DNA of 64,000 bases from Anaerolineales bacterium (GCA_020634855.1 JACKAU010000025.1:1-64000); one strand, 5' to 3'; positions 20,791 to 30,971 are shown, numbered from the stretch's first letter. The notes: a model not told the origin generated them from the letters alone. Numbers and translations are program-made.

Positions 20791-22449
20791 TTACTTTACA
20801 TTTTCCTTTTGCTGTTGAAAGTGGTTGATAGCGTTTTTAACTTTGGGGTTCAAGGTCAGCACCCGTTGGGTAAACGGAATTTCAATACCTTCCCGCTCAA
20901 AGGCCACTTTAAGCATCTTCCGCAGTTCGTAACCCACCTCGCGGTGACGGCCGGGCTTGGCTTTGGTGAGGGTATGAATAATTAGCCGGGACTCGCCAAA
21001 TTCGCCCAGCCCCTCGACCTCGGTGGGTTCCAGGACATCGGCGTTGATCTGTTGAAGTTTTTGGCCGGCTTCTTCAATGATCTCAAACACCCGATCAAGG
21101 TCGGCGTCATAGGCCACGCCGACCTCGACCACGGCATAAATGTAGCCTTTTGAAAAGTTCACTATGTTGCCCAATTGGCCGTTGCGGAGAATGTGTAACT
21201 GACCATCGGGGTCTCTAACCCGGGTGGTGCGCACGTCAATGGCTTCGACAATGCCGGCCGCCTCACCGGTTTCCACATAATCGCCGACCAGATAGATATT
21301 TTCAAACAGAATAAAGGCGCCGGAAACCAGGTCACTAATCACCGGCTGTGCGCCCAGGCCAACAATTAAGCCTATGCCGCCAATTGCGGCTAGAATGGGC
21401 GTTGTGTTGATGTCTAAGGTTCTCAATATCAGGAGAAACGCGCCAAAATAGATGGCATACTTGCCCAGGCTTTTGGCCAAGGGAGTCAGGGTCAAGCGCT
21501 GCTGCCATTGTATATCTGACAGGTTCTTATCCCTTTTTAGGAGAATTTTATCGGCTAACAGGTTGATAACTTCGATCAGAACCCGGCTCAAAAAGATAAT
21601 GCCAATAATCTGGATAGCAATAGGACCATAATGGGCAAAACTGGCGATAAAACTCACTTGGCTGATGGCCAGGGAGGCCATTGTAACATAAATAATGTAC
21701 TCTAAGCTGCGCTTGAACAACGGAATCAGGCTGCGTAACCGATCGTAAAACTCAGCCAGGTTGGTGGGTTGGGTATATCTTTGGGCTAATTCGTCGATGG
21801 TGGTCACAATAACCGTAACCGCCATCGCCAAAAGCCGGCCCAAAGCGATAATGAGATAGACCTTGAGAATGATAAAAAATAGGTCGGCCACGGTGGCCGG
21901 TACAGGCAAAAGCCACATCGACGTGGTCAGAAACAGCAGCCAGATGCTGGTTTCTGAAATATTCTTCAGCGTTGAAAAGAATAGCTCTATGCTTTCGTTG
22001 TTGGCATTAATCTGTTCATAGGCTTTGGCCTGTTCTTGCCACTTAAATAACAACGGTTTAAGTTTGGCGATAATAAACCGGGCCACGAAAAACAAAACAA
22101 CGATTTCAACCAGGCTTAGACCCAGGTTTACCCAAAAACTTAATGGAACCGCATTGAGTAAGGCCAGGCTGTATTCAAATATGTCGGTGCCCTGAAAAAT
22201 AAGGTAGACGTTAAACGTAATTGAGGCAATCGCTAATACCAGGCATAATAGCAGAATTAACCCCTTAAGGTTACGTTTGACGAGGTTCAGTGCAGATTCA
22301 TACTTTTTAAAGAAGGAAAAAGTGCTAATCTTGTTGAATACAAAGCCGGCGATGTAATTAACTACAACAAAGATAATAATTATCAGGACCAGTTCGCTGA
22401 TAATGACCGCAATATCTCGATAACTAGGTGAGAAGGCGTTCAAATCCAT
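20791..22449 (-). CDS. Large MscS-family mechanosensitive channel
   Basis: A 552-residue membrane protein. The N-terminal 330 residues contain about eight hydrophobic helices, beyond those of minimal MscS. The conserved pore helix and beta domain follow: ILAAIGGIGLIVGLGAQPVI, then SDLVSGAFILFENIYLVGDY with the typical downstream TRVRDPDGQLHILRNG. A C-terminal alpha/beta domain contains AYDADLDRVFEIIEEAG and a REVGYELRKMLKVAFEREGI segment. Such channels open under membrane tension and release solutes during hypo-osmotic shock. The gene lies downstream of a second MscS-type gene on the same strand with a 146-bp gap, so the two may be co-transcribed. The start is preceded by GATGAG. Confidence 0.93.
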   Translation of the reverse strand: MDLNAFSPSYRDIAVIISELVLIIIIFVVVNYIAGFVFNKISTFSFFKKYESALNLVKRNLKGLILLLCLVLAIASITFNVYLIFQGTDIFEYSLALLNAVPLSFWVNLGLSLVEIVVLFFVARFIIAKLKPLLFKWQEQAKAYEQINANNESIELFFSTLKNISETSIWLLFLTTSMWLLPVPATVADLFFIILKVYLIIALGRLLAMAVTVIVTTIDELAQRYTQPTNLAEFYDRLRSLIPLFKRSLEYIIYVTMASLAISQVSFIASFAHYGPIAIQIIGIIFLSRVLIEVINLLADKILLKRDKNLSDIQWQQRLTLTPLAKSLGKYAIYFGAFLLILRTLDINTTPILAAIGGIGLIVGLGAQPVISDLVSGAFILFENIYLVGDYVETGEAAGIVEAIDVRTTRVRDPDGQLHILRNGQLGNIVNFSKGYIYAVVEVGVAYDADLDRVFEIIEEAGQKLQQINADVLEPTEVEGLGEFGESRLIIHTLTKAKPGRHREVGYELRKMLKVAFEREGIEIPFTQRVLTLNPKVKNAINHFQQQKENVK

Positions 22450-22595
22450 TTTTCATCTCATCCGTTCTTTAAATTATATGAATATTTCCCGGACAGCGTG
22501 GGTGACGGGTGTCCAAACTCAATTTGAACACCCAATTGCCGATGGTGGCAGCAATGGACCCGTCACCTGTCCGCCCCAGGTTTCCCCGCATGATC

Positions 22596-23705
22596 TCAAC
22601 GGGCAAATGTCCCATTATCCGATATCACCATCTGATCGGAAAATAACATCACCGGCAGGGACAACTTGATGGCGCGGCTTTCAAACACTTTGAGCGCTGC
22701 CTGATTGACCTGGGATTTCACCACCCCCAATTTGTGAAGATGATGGGCAAACGGCTGTTCAGGACTCCACGGTTTTACGCCATAATCGATTTGGATGTCA
22801 AAGGAATAGTCGCCCACGGTGGCCAGCAGTGGCTCGGACCAGACGATGTGCTCATTCTGGTCAAGGGTCTCTCTTAAGATCAGTAGCACGGTCTCTATCT
22901 GCTCAAGGGTGGTGTTGCGGTGGATGTGAAACGTTTCGGCTTGGTAGTAGTAGATGGCCACATCTAAATTACTGACCGCCTCGCTGCCAAAAAACTTGTT
23001 GGGTAGGAGAATCTTTTCGCCGTGAACCGTTTCCACCAGTGAACTCCTCAGACCAACCTCACGGACGTAACCTTCTACCCCGGCCACGTTAATCCGATCG
23101 CCCATCTTAAAGGGGCGCTGGACGAAAACGATAATACCGCCAAACAGGTTGGCGACGGAATCCTGCGCGGCCAGGGCAATGGCCAAACCGCCAATGCCTA
23201 GTCCGGCCAGGATAGCGCTTACATTATATCCGGCATTATTTAAGCCGATTAAAATAGCCAACGAGATGACTGTGAATTTTAGCCCGGTTCTAATAATCGG
23301 CAAAAGCTGATCATCGAGGTCGGTTTCAGTTTTTTCGGCCAGTTTAACAAAGTACCGAGTGTGAAAGGCATCGTAAAGCCTAATCAACAACCAGGCCACC
23401 AGCAGGGTAATCCCAAATTGAAAAATGGTATCGATAAAGTGGGCCAAACTATCGAAGATATTCAAGGTTGACAGGCTGTAGCGAATACCGATCAACGTGA
23501 TCAGTACGACCAACGGCTCTTCAACCATATCGATTATGATGTCATCAATTTGGGTTTGGGTTTTGCTGGTCAAAGATTTAATCCAGCGATTGGAAACCCA
23601 ATACACGACCTTGCCGATGACAAAGAAAAATACAATCAGCAGCAAGGCCAGAAGCCATTGACCTAGTGTATTGCCATAATAGACTGTATCGAAAAAGTCT
23701 AACAT
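22596..23705 (-). CDS. MscS-family mechanosensitive channel
   Basis: A 369-residue channel with about four or five N-terminal helices, the pore segment ILAGLGIGGLAIALAAQDSV and the beta-domain signature FGGIIVFVQRPFKMGDRINV. A segment RSSLVETVHGEKILLPNKFF follows, and the C-terminal domain includes HIHRNTTLEQIETVLLILRE. The length and order are typical of YnaI/YbdG-like members. It starts 19 bp downstream of the nucleoside hydrolase stop with AAAGGGATAACT before the ATG, so it is probably in an operon with it. Confidence 0.93.
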   Translation of the reverse strand: MLDFFDTVYYGNTLGQWLLALLLIVFFFVIGKVVYWVSNRWIKSLTSKTQTQIDDIIIDMVEEPLVVLITLIGIRYSLSTLNIFDSLAHFIDTIFQFGITLLVAWLLIRLYDAFHTRYFVKLAEKTETDLDDQLLPIIRTGLKFTVISLAILIGLNNAGYNVSAILAGLGIGGLAIALAAQDSVANLFGGIIVFVQRPFKMGDRINVAGVEGYVREVGLRSSLVETVHGEKILLPNKFFGSEAVSNLDVAIYYYQAETFHIHRNTTLEQIETVLLILRETLDQNEHIVWSEPLLATVGDYSFDIQIDYGVKPWSPEQPFAHHLHKLGVVKSQVNQAALKVFESRAIKLSLPVMLFSDQMVISDNGTFAR

Positions 23706-23724
23706 AGTTATCCCTTTGGTCTCA

Positions 23725-24666
23725 CTACTCTGCCTTGCACCAGCGCAATATGGCTTCTAGGTAATCGCCAACAAATCGGGGGGCATCTACCTCCAGCGCC
23801 ACATCCACATTTGCTTCGTGGGCCGGCCAGGGCCGCCGATCGGGTACGGTCATGCCGCGAGTCAACTTGCCCCGTGTTTCGACATCAACATGGATTTTTT
23901 CGGTGCGCACCAAATCCGGGTATAAACAGACTCCCCCCGCCAACGGATCGTGTAACACGCACTGCGGTTTACGCCCCAGGTTTTGATAAGCGGCCATCAT
24001 AAATTGAATTAGTTGCAGCACAAACCGGGAACGCGCGTTATCTATTTTACGCAGCGGTTCCAAATCACTCTCGTCAAGGTAGGTGTGGTGGGTTACATCC
24101 AACCCCACCATCGTCAGGGGGACGCCGGAGTTAAAAACCACGTAGGCCGCTTCCGCATCGTTGTAAATGTTGGCTTCAGCGGTGGGGGTCTCGTTGCCGC
24201 CGGAAAGGGAGCCGCCCATCAGCACCAGACGCTTGAGCCGATTAGCCAATTCAGGATCGCGCAAAAGGGCGAGGCCCACATTGGTGAGCGGGCCAAAGGC
24301 CAATAGAGTCAGCTCGCCGGGATGTTCTTGACTTAGCCGAATGATCTGATCTACGGCGTGTTCATCCGTGGGGCGACTCTGAGGTGGGTCAAGGTGGGTG
24401 TTGGCCAAACCATCATCGCCGTGAATGTGCGGCACGGCGTTGAGTTCGGTTAAAAACGGTTTGTTGGCCCCCCTAGCAACGGGAATATCCAAACCCACCA
24501 TCTCCCACATCTTCAGAGTGTTGCGGGTGGTTTTTTCCACATCCACATTGCCGCCCACCGTACCGGCAGCGATAATCTCGGCTTTACCCCGCTTGTGGGC
24601 GTCGGCCAAATAGATCAAGCCCAGGGCATCATCAACACCGGTATCAACATCTAAAAGAATTTTCAT
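23725..24666 (-). CDS. Inosine-uridine-preferring nucleoside hydrolase
   Basis: A 313-residue nucleoside hydrolase that cleaves the N-glycosidic bond of nucleosides to base plus ribose. The N-terminal calcium-binding signature is LLDVDTGVDDALGLIYLA. Further conserved features are LLAFGPLTNVGLAL, VLMGGSLSGGN, ANIYNDAEAA (Asn and Asp ligands), VGLDVTHHTYL and LHDPLAGGV with the catalytic-site Asp. The length is normal. AAAAGGAGAG lies before the ATG. A second, frameshifted nucleoside hydrolase lies at 27468-28476 on the same strand. Purine or pyrimidine preference cannot be told from sequence alone. Confidence 0.93.
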   Translation of the reverse strand: MKILLDVDTGVDDALGLIYLADAHKRGKAEIIAAGTVGGNVDVEKTTRNTLKMWEMVGLDIPVARGANKPFLTELNAVPHIHGDDGLANTHLDPPQSRPTDEHAVDQIIRLSQEHPGELTLLAFGPLTNVGLALLRDPELANRLKRLVLMGGSLSGGNETPTAEANIYNDAEAAYVVFNSGVPLTMVGLDVTHHTYLDESDLEPLRKIDNARSRFVLQLIQFMMAAYQNLGRKPQCVLHDPLAGGVCLYPDLVRTEKIHVDVETRGKLTRGMTVPDRRPWPAHEANVDVALEVDAPRFVGDYLEAILRWCKAE

Positions 24667-24690
24667 GATAAATCTCTCCTTTTGGTAATT

Positions 24691-24911
24691 AAATAACCTA
24701 AGTTGCCACTCAATGTCATTAAGTTAGCGACTGGCGCTGGCAAGAGGGGGAATTTGATTTCTTTATCTTGGGGGGCCGGGGGCTTATCTTAATGACATTG
24801 AGTTGCCACTCATAAGACCTGTCAGGTTTTGGAGATACTGTTCCGAGAAAAATCAAGCCTATTCGGGCGATTTAGCCGCATTAAGGCATGTCCGAAAACC
24901 TGACAGGTCTT
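24691..24911. repeat. AGTTGCCACT element pair with CCTGACAGG hairpin
   Basis: AGTTGCCACTCAATGTCATT (24701-24720) and AATGACATTGAGTTGCCACT (24791-24810) place the inverted words CAATGTCATT/AATGACATTG inside direct AGTTGCCACT words. A hairpin follows directly, with arms AAGACCTGTCAGGTTTT (24814-24830) and GAAAACCTGACAGGTCTT (24894-24911). The first words match position 1-20 of the window. Confidence 0.75.
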
Positions 24912-24936
24912 GTTCGCTTCAAGAGCGCAATTGGGC

Positions 24937-27433
24937 TTAAATACTCGCTTCTTCCTGATCGATGGTGGCAAAGAAGTGCAGGCTTCTATATCTTTCGCTG
25001 ATCATCTCAGCATAATCTTTGGAGTAGTAGGTTCCGGCCAGATAAGCAAAACCGCCGGAAGTTTCCTGCTTAGGCAAAGCCGCATCAGACTGGCCAGGGC
25101 TTGGTCCTGTTCTTCGTTTTGGGGCACCAACCAGACCGTAAAGGGATAATGCCGGCCTCTTCATCTAAATAACCGGCAAACAGGCCGTTCAATTCGGCTA
25201 AAATCAAGGCTTCTTCATCAGAAATGGTCTCATCGATTTTGACCAGCACATTCAACAAATCTTTTAAGCGAGCGGCTTTGCAGGTGAGCCGGCTCCAGGG
25301 CCAGGTAATCGAGAACGCTTTGCCGCAGAGTCACGAAATCGGTTTTCTTGCCCTGCAATAATCGTTCCCGCATCTCTGCCGCCGAGTAGTCAAAGCCGTA
25401 CGTCTGGGTAAATTTCTGAATAAACTCAACTTCGGCGTCATCCAGCACCTGGTCAATCATGGCCACTTGTCGTAAAATCTCGAGCGTCTGTTCAAACGCC
25501 CGCATTTCTTCCTCAAGGTAAAGCTGCGGCAGCAACACAGAGAACTCTTCAATCGTATAGGTATCGTGCCAATATCTAAGGTAGATTTCTTTGGGAATCA
25601 TCAATAGTTTTACCGGTTTTTGAGCGGTGACGGTCGCCTCTTGGACATCGCCGCGGATAACCCGGGTATTGCCCAGCGGTATCCAGGGTTTAACCGCGTG
25701 GGCCTGGTAGCCGCCCAGGGGGTCATCAACAAGCCTTCGCCCATGGGCACGTATACAAATCCGGGCGGCGCACCGGCCGTGATCAGGGTTTGATCCTTTT
25801 TAAGCGTGGTTAGCCGTACATCGGTAAATGCCAGGTCCGGGTCAAGATTGATGGTTTTGTGGCCCGACTGGGCCAAGCGGACCAGCACCCGCTTTCGCCG
25901 GTCAAGGGACCAATCTAACCGTTCGGCCTGGAGATAGCGATCCCGCTCATCCGGGGCGATGAATTTAAGCGAAGGAACGATGCGGCTTCGCGAGGCCAGG
26001 TCCGGCTTAAGGGCGATTAATTCTTCCAGGACGATGCCGGCAAAATCGAGATTGTCATCCGTTTCTTCAATCAGGATTTGGATATCTTGGTTGGATTTTA
26101 GGCCGTCATCTTGGCCGGCCAGACGACGAAAGGTATCGACAATATCCCGCTGGATGTCATCGATGATATAGGCGGCGAAACCGGCGCTTTGGCGGGTTGC
26201 TTCCGGGCTGGCAAACGAACCCCGGTGGAATGACAAGCGCAAATCGCCTTCCAAGGTTAGTTCGCTGCTGTCGATATTGGCCTCTCCGGGCGCCGGAGGC
26301 AGGCCCACCTCAACCAGAAACATCTCGCCTGACCCTTTTTCCAGCGCAAAGACCGCATGACCCGTATTTTGATCGACCAAAATCTGGTAGCCGGCCGAGG
26401 TTTTCAGAACCGTGCCGCGCTGGCGCAGCGCGTCGGCCACCCGCAAGGCGCGGATGGTATCGGTGACATCGCTAACCAGGTCGCGAACCGGCTCGTGGTC
26501 TGAAGCCAGCCATAAAAAGGCCTCTTGCTCAAAGTTGGTATAGTAAGACATAACCCCGGTAAAGGTGCGAGGCGGGACATCGTTACCGTTAAGAAAGCCG
26601 TCCCGCTCAGCCTGGGCTGCCTTCAACGCCTGGGTCAACTCCGATTTCTCTACGCCCAGGCTCTGAACGAGGGTTGGACTGCGCAGCGAACCGGCCAGCT
26701 CCGGCTGCTCCGGTTCCTGGTTGGGGTCCAGCACCCGGACCAGCTTTTGGGCCACTTTCTTCACCTGTTGATCGTGATAGAGATGGCGTAGGTTGGTGCT
26801 GACCGTTTCCATCATCATCTTTCTCAATTGGGCCGGATGGTTCAAGAGATCAATCGGTACTTTGCTTTTGCTATGTCCCACCGACATGGCCATCATCTCG
26901 CGTAAGACCAGTTTAGGCGGCTGTTCTAAAACGCCGCAATCCTTCAAATTGACTAATCGCCACGAGATATTACCCCAATTTTCGGTCCAGATGGTCTCAA
27001 CAATCTCATCGAAGGCCGGGGTAAACATCTCTTGCGCCGCAAATTCAGGGTGCATAAACCGGCCAAACGCTGAGAAATCGAGCATGCCGATATCATGATT
27101 GTAGGCCAGGATGGCCCCGTAGCCCTTCATAAATTCCAGGCGCAGCGTATCCCGGGCCGGAATTAAAACCCCATTGATCGTATCAAGAATGGGCAGAATA
27201 GTGGCCGCCACATCGCGCACATGCACCACCCCGTGGTCCGAATAAAGGGCGACATGCTTGTACGGATCGGCCAGAAACACGTCATCTCTGGCGACATAGT
27301 CCAGTTCGGCTTGTTCGCTGACTTTGGCGTAGTAATTTTGTTCAATTTGCACTCTGATTTTCTCCGCCAAATACCGGTCGAGTTGGGGGACGGAGTTGGT
27401 ATCATGACGGTATTCTGCTGTAGGGTGTTTCAT
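24937..27433 (-). pseudogene. HD-domain / cNMP-like / TerB-like protein, frameshifted
   Basis: Read as one gene of about 830 residues with breaks near 25725, 25285 and 25150. The N-terminal part carries an HD-type metal site: YSDHGVVHVRDV, LAYNHDIGML and FMHPEFAAQEMF. A middle region contains LRVADALRQRG. The region around 25600-25760 reads FVYVPMGEGLLMTPLGGYQA, then LGNTRVIRGDVQEATV, VKLLMIPKEIYLRYW. This resembles the beta roll of a cyclic-nucleotide-binding-like domain. A TerB-like helical domain follows (VAMIDQVLDDAEVEFIQKF; then VKIDETISDEEALILAELNG). The break at 25725 is a C5 run (minus strand) that should be C6. GGAGGTGAATA precedes the ATG. It sits 34 bp after the second nucleoside hydrolase, probably in one operon. 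HD domains usually hydrolyse phosphoesters; the substrate is unknown. Confidence 0.65.
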
Positions 27434-27467
27434 TATTCACCTCCATAATTATGTGAGCTGTCAGCTA

Positions 27468-28476
27468 TCAGTGGTTACCTAACGGCTGCCACAACAGTTC
27501 ATCAAACATTGGCCAAAAGCGTTCGGTATCGACGTCCAAACAGACTTCTACGTTAGGGGGGTTGCCGGCCTCATCCCGGCGCGATCCCGCCGGTCGGCCA
27601 GGGACATGCCGGTCGTGAATCGGCCCTCCGTTTCAACTACCAGATGGACCCGTTCAGTTTGGGCCAAACCGCGGTCGATCATAATCCCGACAGCTAACGG
27701 GTCGTGTACGTAGCAGCCATGAAAGCCTTCGTTGTCGCGGTAAAACGCCATATAAATCTCGGTGCAATCGGCAATAAACTGGGCGACCTGAGTTTGGCTG
27801 ACGCCGCAGATTGTCTTCAACTGCTTGACGCGGTAAGGGAGCCTTCATCGCCACATCGAGGCCGACCAGAACAACGGGAATACCGGACTCCATGACCACC
27901 TGGGCCGCGTCAGGATCGACAAAAAGTTAAATTCGGCGGCGGCGCTAATATTACCCGGAACGGTCACGGCCCCGCCCATCGTCACAATTTGGCCCACCCG
28001 CTGCATCGTCTCGGCATCGCGTTGGATCGCCGTAGCGATGTTGGTCAGCGGTCCCAAGGTAATAATCGTCAGGGTTTCGCCATAGGTCCGGGCGGCTTCG
28101 AGTAATACATCGATAGCATTTTGGCTGGATGGCGTTAGGGGAGGTGGGGATAACGAGCCGTATCGCCCGCATCCTTGAATCGATGCAGCTCACCCAGGCC
28201 ATCGGCGCCGTGGATGCCGGCTGCATTGAACGGTGGTCGAACCAGCGGTCGCTCGCAGCCTTTGGCCACAAGGGGCGGAGAATTGGGCTGGGCAATACTA
28301 AGCACCCGCAGCACGTTGTAAGCCGCCTGCTCGACCTCGATATTACCGGCCACAACGGTAATCGCTTTCAGGTCTAACTGCGGGGCGTTCAGCGCCATAA
28401 TGATGGCCATAGCATCATCGACGCCGCCATCCGTATCAAGAATGATCGGAATAGGCCCATTGCTCATATCTGACAT
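27468..28476 (-). pseudogene. Second nucleoside hydrolase, frameshifted
   Basis: Homologous to the enzyme at 23725-24666 but with at least four frame changes. The conserved parts are all there: PIILDTDGGVDDAMAIIMAL (calcium site), ITLGPLTNIATAIQRD, VTMGGAVTVPGN, IPVVLVGLDVAMKAPL, GCYVHDPLAVGIMID with the active-site Asp, and NVEVCLDVDTERFWPMFDEL at the C-terminus. The stop is TGA at 27468-27470. I chose the ATG at 28476 because GAGGAGAG lies before it. Its length, about 336 codons, is normal when frames are joined. It begins the probable operon that continues with the HD-domain gene. Confidence 0.8.
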
Positions 28477-28822
28477 TTTCACTCTCCTCATATATTTAGG
28501 TCATTCGTGAAAGACGTGGTTGATTTAACTAATATAAGAGGAGTGCCAGGAAAACAGATCACCCGAAAAGTATTATTTTTCAAGGGAATAGGGGTGATAT
28601 GGAGGAAGAGTAGAAGTGGCAGATAGAGATAATTTATATATGAGTTACGCAGTTCAAAAGATGACAGTCACTTGGGTATGATAAATCGACCCATTTGGGC
28701 TAAACGGACGTTTATTTTCGGCAAAAAGTGACTGTCACCTGGTTTGTTACACCCCACTGCGTAAGTCTTATACTAATGAACGCGGAAAGCATTTAAATCG
28801 GTGCAAAGATGTTTTCTTGTTT
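28477..28822. other. Intergenic stretch with a large hairpin
   Basis: Apart from the hairpin at 28642-28767 nothing is recognised. The AT-rich segment 28500-28640 probably includes the promoter of the nucleoside hydrolase operon, but I could not pick a clear -35/-10 pair. Confidence 0.45.
28642..28767. repeat. GAGTTACGCAGT hairpin
   Basis: Outer arms GAGTTACGCAGT (28642-28653) and ACTGCGTAAGTC (28756-28767), inner arms GATGACAGTCACTT and AAGTGACTGTCACC. The ACTTACGCAGTT word also occurs near 12449. Confidence 0.7.
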
Positions 28823-29560
28823 TTACCGAGTTGACATTGTCTTAACCCACGCGGCATCCATTCGAGCCAACCGGGCCTTCTTCAAATTCTGCTTCATAAT
28901 CCAGCAGATATCTTTATCCGGCGCGGCCAGCCACTTCTCCATCAGCGCTTTGCCCTCTGCCGGCCGGGCCACCACCGCGACGCTCCAGCCGTAGCCCAGC
29001 CCCTTCCGCAGCGCCAAGAAATCGTCACTGCGGCGCTGGTCCACCTGTTCAATGCTGGCTGTGATCTGATCTAAAATCGCCAAAACGGCGCGGGCCGCCG
29101 GGGCCGGCTTCAAAAGCCGAGGCTCGCACAGGGCGGCGACAACCGCTCTTTGCTCCAGCGGCGAACCTTGACTCCACTCACGCATCGCCGCAATTAATCG
29201 GTCCATATTCACGTCGCCCAGCCGCTGGAGGGCCATCGCCACCCCCTCGCGCACCCGCCAGCGGGGATCGGACGCGTATCGGCGCAAGGTCGGGAGTTGG
29301 GCCGTATCGCCCTCGGCCAGCAAGCGGCCCAAACCGACGATGCCGCAGAAGACCAGAAATTCGTAAGGCGAGTTCACCGGCGCGGCCTCGACGGTGTAGG
29401 TAATGTAGCGTTGAAACAGCGGCTCATCGCCCTCATCGGCCACCACCTGGGCCAACTCAATATTTCCCCGGGGTCCGGGCAGCCCTGATTCTTGCAGTAA
29501 ATAGGCATCCCAGTGGTCGAGTTGGCGCAGGATGGTGCGGTATTCATTCGCTTTGGTCAT
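28823..29560 (-). CDS. HEAT-repeat-like protein
   Basis: A 245-residue soluble, all-helical protein. The middle third reads LPTLRRYASDPRWRVREGVA then MALQRLGDVNMDRLIAAMREW, the pattern of HEAT/armadillo repeats. The C-terminal third (LRKGLGYGWSVAVVARPAEG then KALMEKWLAAPDKDICWIMK) is likewise typical of this group of repeat proteins. GGGAG lies before the ATG. HEAT repeats mediate protein-protein contacts; no enzymatic motif is seen. It is separated from the cNMP-binding gene by a hairpin repeat and probably has its own promoter. Confidence 0.75.
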   Translation of the reverse strand: MTKANEYRTILRQLDHWDAYLLQESGLPGPRGNIELAQVVADEGDEPLFQRYITYTVEAAPVNSPYEFLVFCGIVGLGRLLAEGDTAQLPTLRRYASDPRWRVREGVAMALQRLGDVNMDRLIAAMREWSQGSPLEQRAVVAALCEPRLLKPAPAARAVLAILDQITASIEQVDQRRSDDFLALRKGLGYGWSVAVVARPAEGKALMEKWLAAPDKDICWIMKQNLKKARLARMDAAWVKTMSTR

Positions 29561-29586
29561 CGGTGGCTCCCTTAAAAAATAATGGT

Positions 29587-29646
29587 CTGGAGCGTCAAAG
29601 TTTACTTTGACTTAATCGTAAATCAAAGCAAGCTTTGTCGCTCCAG
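29587..29646. repeat. GGAGCG/CGCTCC hairpin family, copy 1
   Basis: Arms CTGGAGCG (29587-29594) and CGCTCCAG (29639-29646) enclose GTCAAAGTTTACTTTGAC, itself a stem, and CAAAGCAAGCTTTG. The reverse complement aligns with 62146-62225. Confidence 0.7.
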
Positions 29647-29708
29647 TAAATCTTAATAGTCGTTGCTGTACCGAGGCGTTAGAGTTTAGTCTAAAACAAC
29701 TTAAATGG

Positions 29709-30227
29709 CTAGCTGTAAACCGGCACAAAATATTCGTACCCAAATAGTTCACGTAGAATTGGCAGCGGCAACAGGTCTGACTTGAACGGAAACTGAGTCT
29801 GGTGCGCGGCCAACGCGGCCACTTTTTGCGGTACGTAGGGGGTGACATCAACGCTAGCTATATCATCGGGCAACGACTCCGTCTGATTGAGATTGTCGGC
29901 GGCTACCGCATCCACTAACTGCGCGCCGACCCCTCGCCCGGCAAAATTGGTCGGGGTTTGGGGTGAGAAGACCAAGCACGTCACGTTGCCTTCAGCCACG
30001 ACGTGGGCGTTGCGCGGCTGTCGATAGGCCAGACCTTCCTCACCAAAGAAATGTCCCGGACCGACGCGAGCCAGTACGTGCCGCTCGCCCTCATTATCCT
30101 CTCGATACACCGTTACTTCACCCGACAGGATCAAGTAGAGCTTGCTGGCCGGTTCATCTTGCTCGATAATGGTGAACCCCGCCGGAAACCAGCTTGTCTC
30201 TACATAATCGCTAACGTAGCCCAACAT
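29709..30227 (-). CDS. Cyclic-nucleotide-binding domain protein
   Basis: A 172-residue protein whose first 115 residues form a CAP-type beta roll: FPAGFTIIEQDEPASKLYLI, LSGEVTVYRE, then GPGHFFGEEGLAYRQPRNAH. The last is the phosphate-binding cassette, with Glu-Glu and an Arg four residues further on. No HTH domain follows, so it is not a CRP-type transcription factor. The C-terminal 55 residues are unassigned and Pro-rich. I chose the ATG at 30227 because GAGGAGG precedes it; an upstream in-frame start lacks this. It lies 20 bp after the PIG-L gene and is probably co-transcribed. A class III cyclase elsewhere in the window (41887-43412) could supply the ligand. Confidence 0.8.
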   Translation of the reverse strand: MLGYVSDYVETSWFPAGFTIIEQDEPASKLYLILSGEVTVYREDNEGERHVLARVGPGHFFGEEGLAYRQPRNAHVVAEGNVTCLVFSPQTPTNFAGRGVGAQLVDAVAADNLNQTESLPDDIASVDVTPYVPQKVAALAAHQTQFPFKSDLLPLPILRELFGYEYFVPVYS

Positions 30228-30247
30228 TGTGGCCTCCTCAGAGAAGA

Positions 30248-30849
30248 TCAAGAGAGATGTCCAAAATCGGCCGTGCCTTGAAACCGCCGGCAAAGCGCCA
30301 CTAACCACTGAACCAGCCGATCCGCGAGAAGGCGCGGTTTGCGGGGAAAGTAACTGTAGTAAAGCCGATCCGGGGTGTGCGGCGCTAACCCCAACGCCCG
30401 ATGCTCTGGAAATTGCCGGGCATCGCCGGATACCTTTACGGCTTCAGTGGTGGCCGCCCCGATGGCGATGTGATCAGGGTGACCGTAAGCCCCATCCGGA
30501 CCAAAAGTAATCACGGTGTCCGGTCGAAAATCGCGAATGATCCGGGTGATATCATCTACCAAGCGAACCGGCTCAACCTCGGCCAGCGTCCCATCGCCAT
30601 AGTCCAGACACAGACTATGGTGAACGCCAAGCTGTTGGGTCGATTGCAGGAGTTCTTGTTCCCGTACTTTGCCCAGTGTCCGGCGGGTGGCAATACGCGC
30701 ATCTTGAATTTGGCCGGCCTCGCCGCGCGTGGCTGAAACAACCATCGTCTCGATACCCAAAGCTGCCGCTTGGGCCAGCGTCCCCGGCGCAAAACACTTC
30801 GTCGTCCGGGTGGGCTAATACGCATAGTAGGCGTTGCGGTTTTGGTCAT
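30248..30849 (-). pseudogene. PIG-L (LmbE-like) deacetylase, frameshifted near the start
   Basis: The zinc-binding AHPDDE motif lies near codon 12, in a different frame from the rest (FCAG, then LAQAAALGIETMVVSATRGE). The remainder is continuous: a VREQELLQSTQQLGV segment, VITFGPDGAYGHPDHIAIG (the second metal motif, HPDH) and LYYSYFPRKPRLLADRL. Family members are zinc-dependent N-deacetylases acting on GlcNAc-type substrates such as those in mycothiol or bacillithiol synthesis; the substrate is unknown here. The break falls in the GCCGGGGACGC run near 30790. The exact start is unclear because a strong GAGGAG points to an ATG about 20 bp further upstream. Confidence 0.75.
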
Positions 30850-30886
30850 CTAAAAGTTCATTATGGTCATTGCTCCTCTAAAATAG

Positions 30887-30922
30887 ATGCTGTAGGACAA
30901 ACTTAAGTTTGTCCTACAGCAT
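30887..30922. repeat. Perfect 36-bp palindrome
   Basis: ATGCTGTAGGACAAACTT (30887-30904) is followed immediately by its exact reverse complement (30905-30922), then TTTTTG. It lies between the DsrE-like and PIG-L genes. It could work as a terminator for plus-strand transcripts or as a cruciform site. Confidence 0.85.
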
Positions 30923-30971
30923 TTTTGTTCTTGATGTCGTGCCGACAGGGTCTGTCTTACGCAAGTAGTCC

